Shown here in pieces: positions 14,672 through 15,946 of a stretch of DNA of 15,946 nt (position 1 is its first letter; each line of letters begins with the position of its first letter). The notes beneath the pieces were generated by a model that saw only the letters and a program-made list of their open reading frames with translations, did not search any database and had not been told where the DNA came from. Source of the DNA: JBBRNV01 sp038227435. GTDB lineage: Bacteria > Patescibacteriota > Minisyncoccia > Phycocordibacterales > CALRBL01. Where the stretch lies: NCBI GenBank assembly GCA_038227435.1, contig JBBRPW010000014.1:1-15946 (forward strand), written 5' to 3'. A program made the position numbers and the translations under genes.

Positions 14672-15301
14672 ATGGATATGAATGGAATTTTACAGTTTCT
14701 GATTACCTACAAGTATATAGCTTTATTCCCAGTGGCCTTTTTTGAGGGCCCTATTGTTGCCTTAGTTGCGGGTTTTTTAATCCATCAAGGATATTTAAAT
14801 CCTGTTTTGGCTTATATAATTATGATTCTGGGAGATCTTATTCCCGATACTATTTATTACTATGCAGGAAGATACGGAAATAATAATAGATTTGTTAAAA
14901 ATACAGGTGCCAAATTAGGTATCAAGGGCGACGACACAGGGGTAGTAGAAAAGATGTGGAAAAACCATCCATTTAAAACCATGTTTCTCAGTAAATTAGC
15001 ATACGGTTTAAGTACACCTTTTTTAATTAGTGCTGGCTTGGTAAAAATGCCTCTAAAAAAGTTTGTATCACTTACACTTCCTATTACCCTTTTTCAATAT
15101 GGAGTCATTTTAATTATTGGCTACTTGCTTGGAAATTCATTTGATTACGCTTCTAAATATATTAAATATGCTGGATTTATAATTGCTGGAATTATTATCA
15201 TTTTAATAATTCTCTATATTTCATTTACTAAATATGCCGCTTATCAAGTTAAGAAACTTGAAAGTGAGGAGGAAGAGAAAATAAAACAAAATAGTAATTA
15301 A
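14672..15301 (+). CDS. DedA/VTT-family membrane protein
   Basis: Seen: 209 residues, mostly membrane-embedded, with the DedA pattern: FFEGPIVALVAGFL (23-36), GDLIPDTIYYYAGRYG (54-69), a re-entrant-like stretch SKLAYGLSTPFLISAG (107-122) then MPLKKF, a long final hydrophobic segment (about 160-186), and a charged, Glu-rich tail. Known: DedA proteins belong to the VTT superfamily of lipid scramblases or transporters and affect envelope and undecaprenyl-phosphate recycling. Odd: the usual arginines of the R-F-x-P-x-x-R region are replaced (K108, S114), so this is a divergent subtype and its substrate is open. A start at ATG 14678 is equally possible. The glycosyltransferase gene follows 17 bases later, probably as one operon. 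Confidence 0.82.
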   Translation: MDMNGILQFLITYKYIALFPVAFFEGPIVALVAGFLIHQGYLNPVLAYIIMILGDLIPDTIYYYAGRYGNNNRFVKNTGAKLGIKGDDTGVVEKMWKNHPFKTMFLSKLAYGLSTPFLISAGLVKMPLKKFVSLTLPITLFQYGVILIIGYLLGNSFDYASKYIKYAGFIIAGIIIILIILYISFTKYAAYQVKKLESEEEEKIKQNSN

Positions 15302-15318
15302 TCAAATAAATTAACAAA

Positions 15319-15946
15319 ATGAATATTGCATTTTTTTCAGATAATTTATATCCAGAAGTGAGTGGAATTAGTGACTCGATTTTGCTGCTCGGAAAACAAT
15401 TAATTAAAGATGGACATAATGTAGCCTACATAGGGCCAACATATTCAAAAAAGAATTACGCTTCAGTTAATGCACCGCTTGAGGCAAATCGAGAAGATTT
15501 TAAAGGAATGAAGTTTTTTAGACTTCCCTCATTTAAGGTACCTTTTTCTCCTACAAATCAGGCTCAGTTTGTTATTCCCTATGGGAAGAGTATTTCTTTT
15601 TTGAAAGAGTTTAAAGTTGATGTAATTCATACTCAATTGCCTTTTGGCGTTGGCTTGGAAGCATTAATTGCTTCTCGGTATTTAAAAGTTCCTTTAGTTG
15701 GTACGAATCACACCTTATTTGAAGGTATTACAGAGACACTTCCACTTCAGCAAAAATGGTTTAAAAATATTGCTTATAAAATAATTTCTTCATATTTTTG
15801 CTGGTATTACAACAAGTGTTCATTTGTATCATCCCCTGCTCAAAGTTTATTAGATACAATGAAAGCTTCTGGATTACATTCCGAACAGCAAAAAATCTCT
15901 AACCCTGTTTCTCTTCAAGAATTTACAATAGGAACAGAGGAGGAAA
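15319..15946 (+). CDS. GT4-family glycosyltransferase, 5' part only
   Basis: Seen: 209 codons open to the window edge, so the 3' end is missing. The N-terminus MNIAFFSDNLYPEVSGISDS, followed by LLLGKQLIKDGHNV, is the first Rossmann unit of GT-B glycosyltransferases. VDVIHTQLPFGVGLEA and VPLVGTNHTLFEG match the acceptor-side motifs of the MgtA/PimB-like GT4 group, and KISNPVSLQEF matches the segment that leads to the donor domain. The donor-binding domain with its E-x7-E motif would lie beyond 15946. Role: transfer of a sugar from an activated donor to a lipid or glycan in envelope synthesis; the sugar cannot be told. It lies 17 bases after the DedA gene in the same direction, with no SD in the gap. 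Confidence 0.88.
   Translation, partial: MNIAFFSDNLYPEVSGISDSILLLGKQLIKDGHNVAYIGPTYSKKNYASVNAPLEANREDFKGMKFFRLPSFKVPFSPTNQAQFVIPYGKSISFLKEFKVDVIHTQLPFGVGLEALIASRYLKVPLVGTNHTLFEGITETLPLQQKWFKNIAYKIISSYFCWYYNKCSFVSSPAQSLLDTMKASGLHSEQQKISNPVSLQEFTIGTEEE

Noticed and set aside
1..15946. UGA recoded as Gly or Trp, as in some CPR lineages
   Set aside because: The large conserved genes (recG, leuS, dipZ, ABC-F) are intact with no in-frame TGA, and Trp and Gly positions use TGG and GGN.
1..15946. CRISPR arrays, rRNA, tRNA, insertion sequences and prophage genes
   Set aside because: No regularly spaced repeats, no tRNA-like cloverleaf, no rRNA core sequences and no transposase or integrase motifs were seen by eye in any interval or frame.

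Overview
The window looks like chromosomal DNA from a member of the Candidate Phyla Radiation (Patescibacteria), most likely a Parcubacteria-type lineage. This rests on AT-rich sequence, compact gene packing, secreted proteins joining peptidoglycan-binding, PKD-like and IPT/TIG modules or carrying ASST-rich repeats, a leucyl-tRNA synthetase with a Nudix domain inside its editing domain, an FeS-less MutY-like glycosylase, and very few Shine-Dalgarno sequences. The assignment is an inference from gene content. The standard reading of UGA fits: every long gene is open without read-through, which argues against the UGA=Gly code of Gracilibacteria and Absconditabacteria.

Layout. 1-2.6 kb (minus strand): two secreted or surface proteins, separated by a strong terminator, and a possible 25-residue membrane peptide. 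2.7-6.65 kb (plus strand): a repair block with a MutY-like glycosylase and RecG helicase, then a small PD-(D/E)XK-like protein and a short ORF with a strong SD but no normal start codon, closed by a rho-independent terminator. 6.7-11.55 kb (minus strand): LeuRS followed by an ABC-F ATPase. 11.65-11.91 kb (plus strand): a small 4Fe-4S ferredoxin, divergent from LeuRS and ending at a perfectly palindromic terminator. 11.97-14.6 kb (minus strand): an XRE regulator, an overlapping membrane-protein gene, then a DipZ-like CcdA-thioredoxin-CBM fusion with its own promoter overlapped by an inverted repeat. 14.67 kb to the end (plus strand): a DedA-family membrane protein and a GT4-type glycosyltransferase cut off by the window edge.

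How the genes may work together. The surface proteins carry closely spaced cysteine pairs, and DipZ would move reductant across the membrane to envelope thiols, so a link through envelope redox chemistry is possible. MutY and RecG form a co-directional repair pair, with a nuclease-like protein next to them. LeuRS and ABC-F are both translation factors and are probably co-transcribed. DedA and the glycosyltransferase are both envelope genes.

The points most worth a second look are the Nudix domain inside LeuRS, the MutY with none of its four FeS cysteines and Glu at the catalytic Asp position, a Gly-to-Ile change in RecG motif VI, the possible ATT-started gene with shifted base composition, and a recurring -10-like hexamer only 6-9 bases before start codons, suggesting leaderless transcripts.
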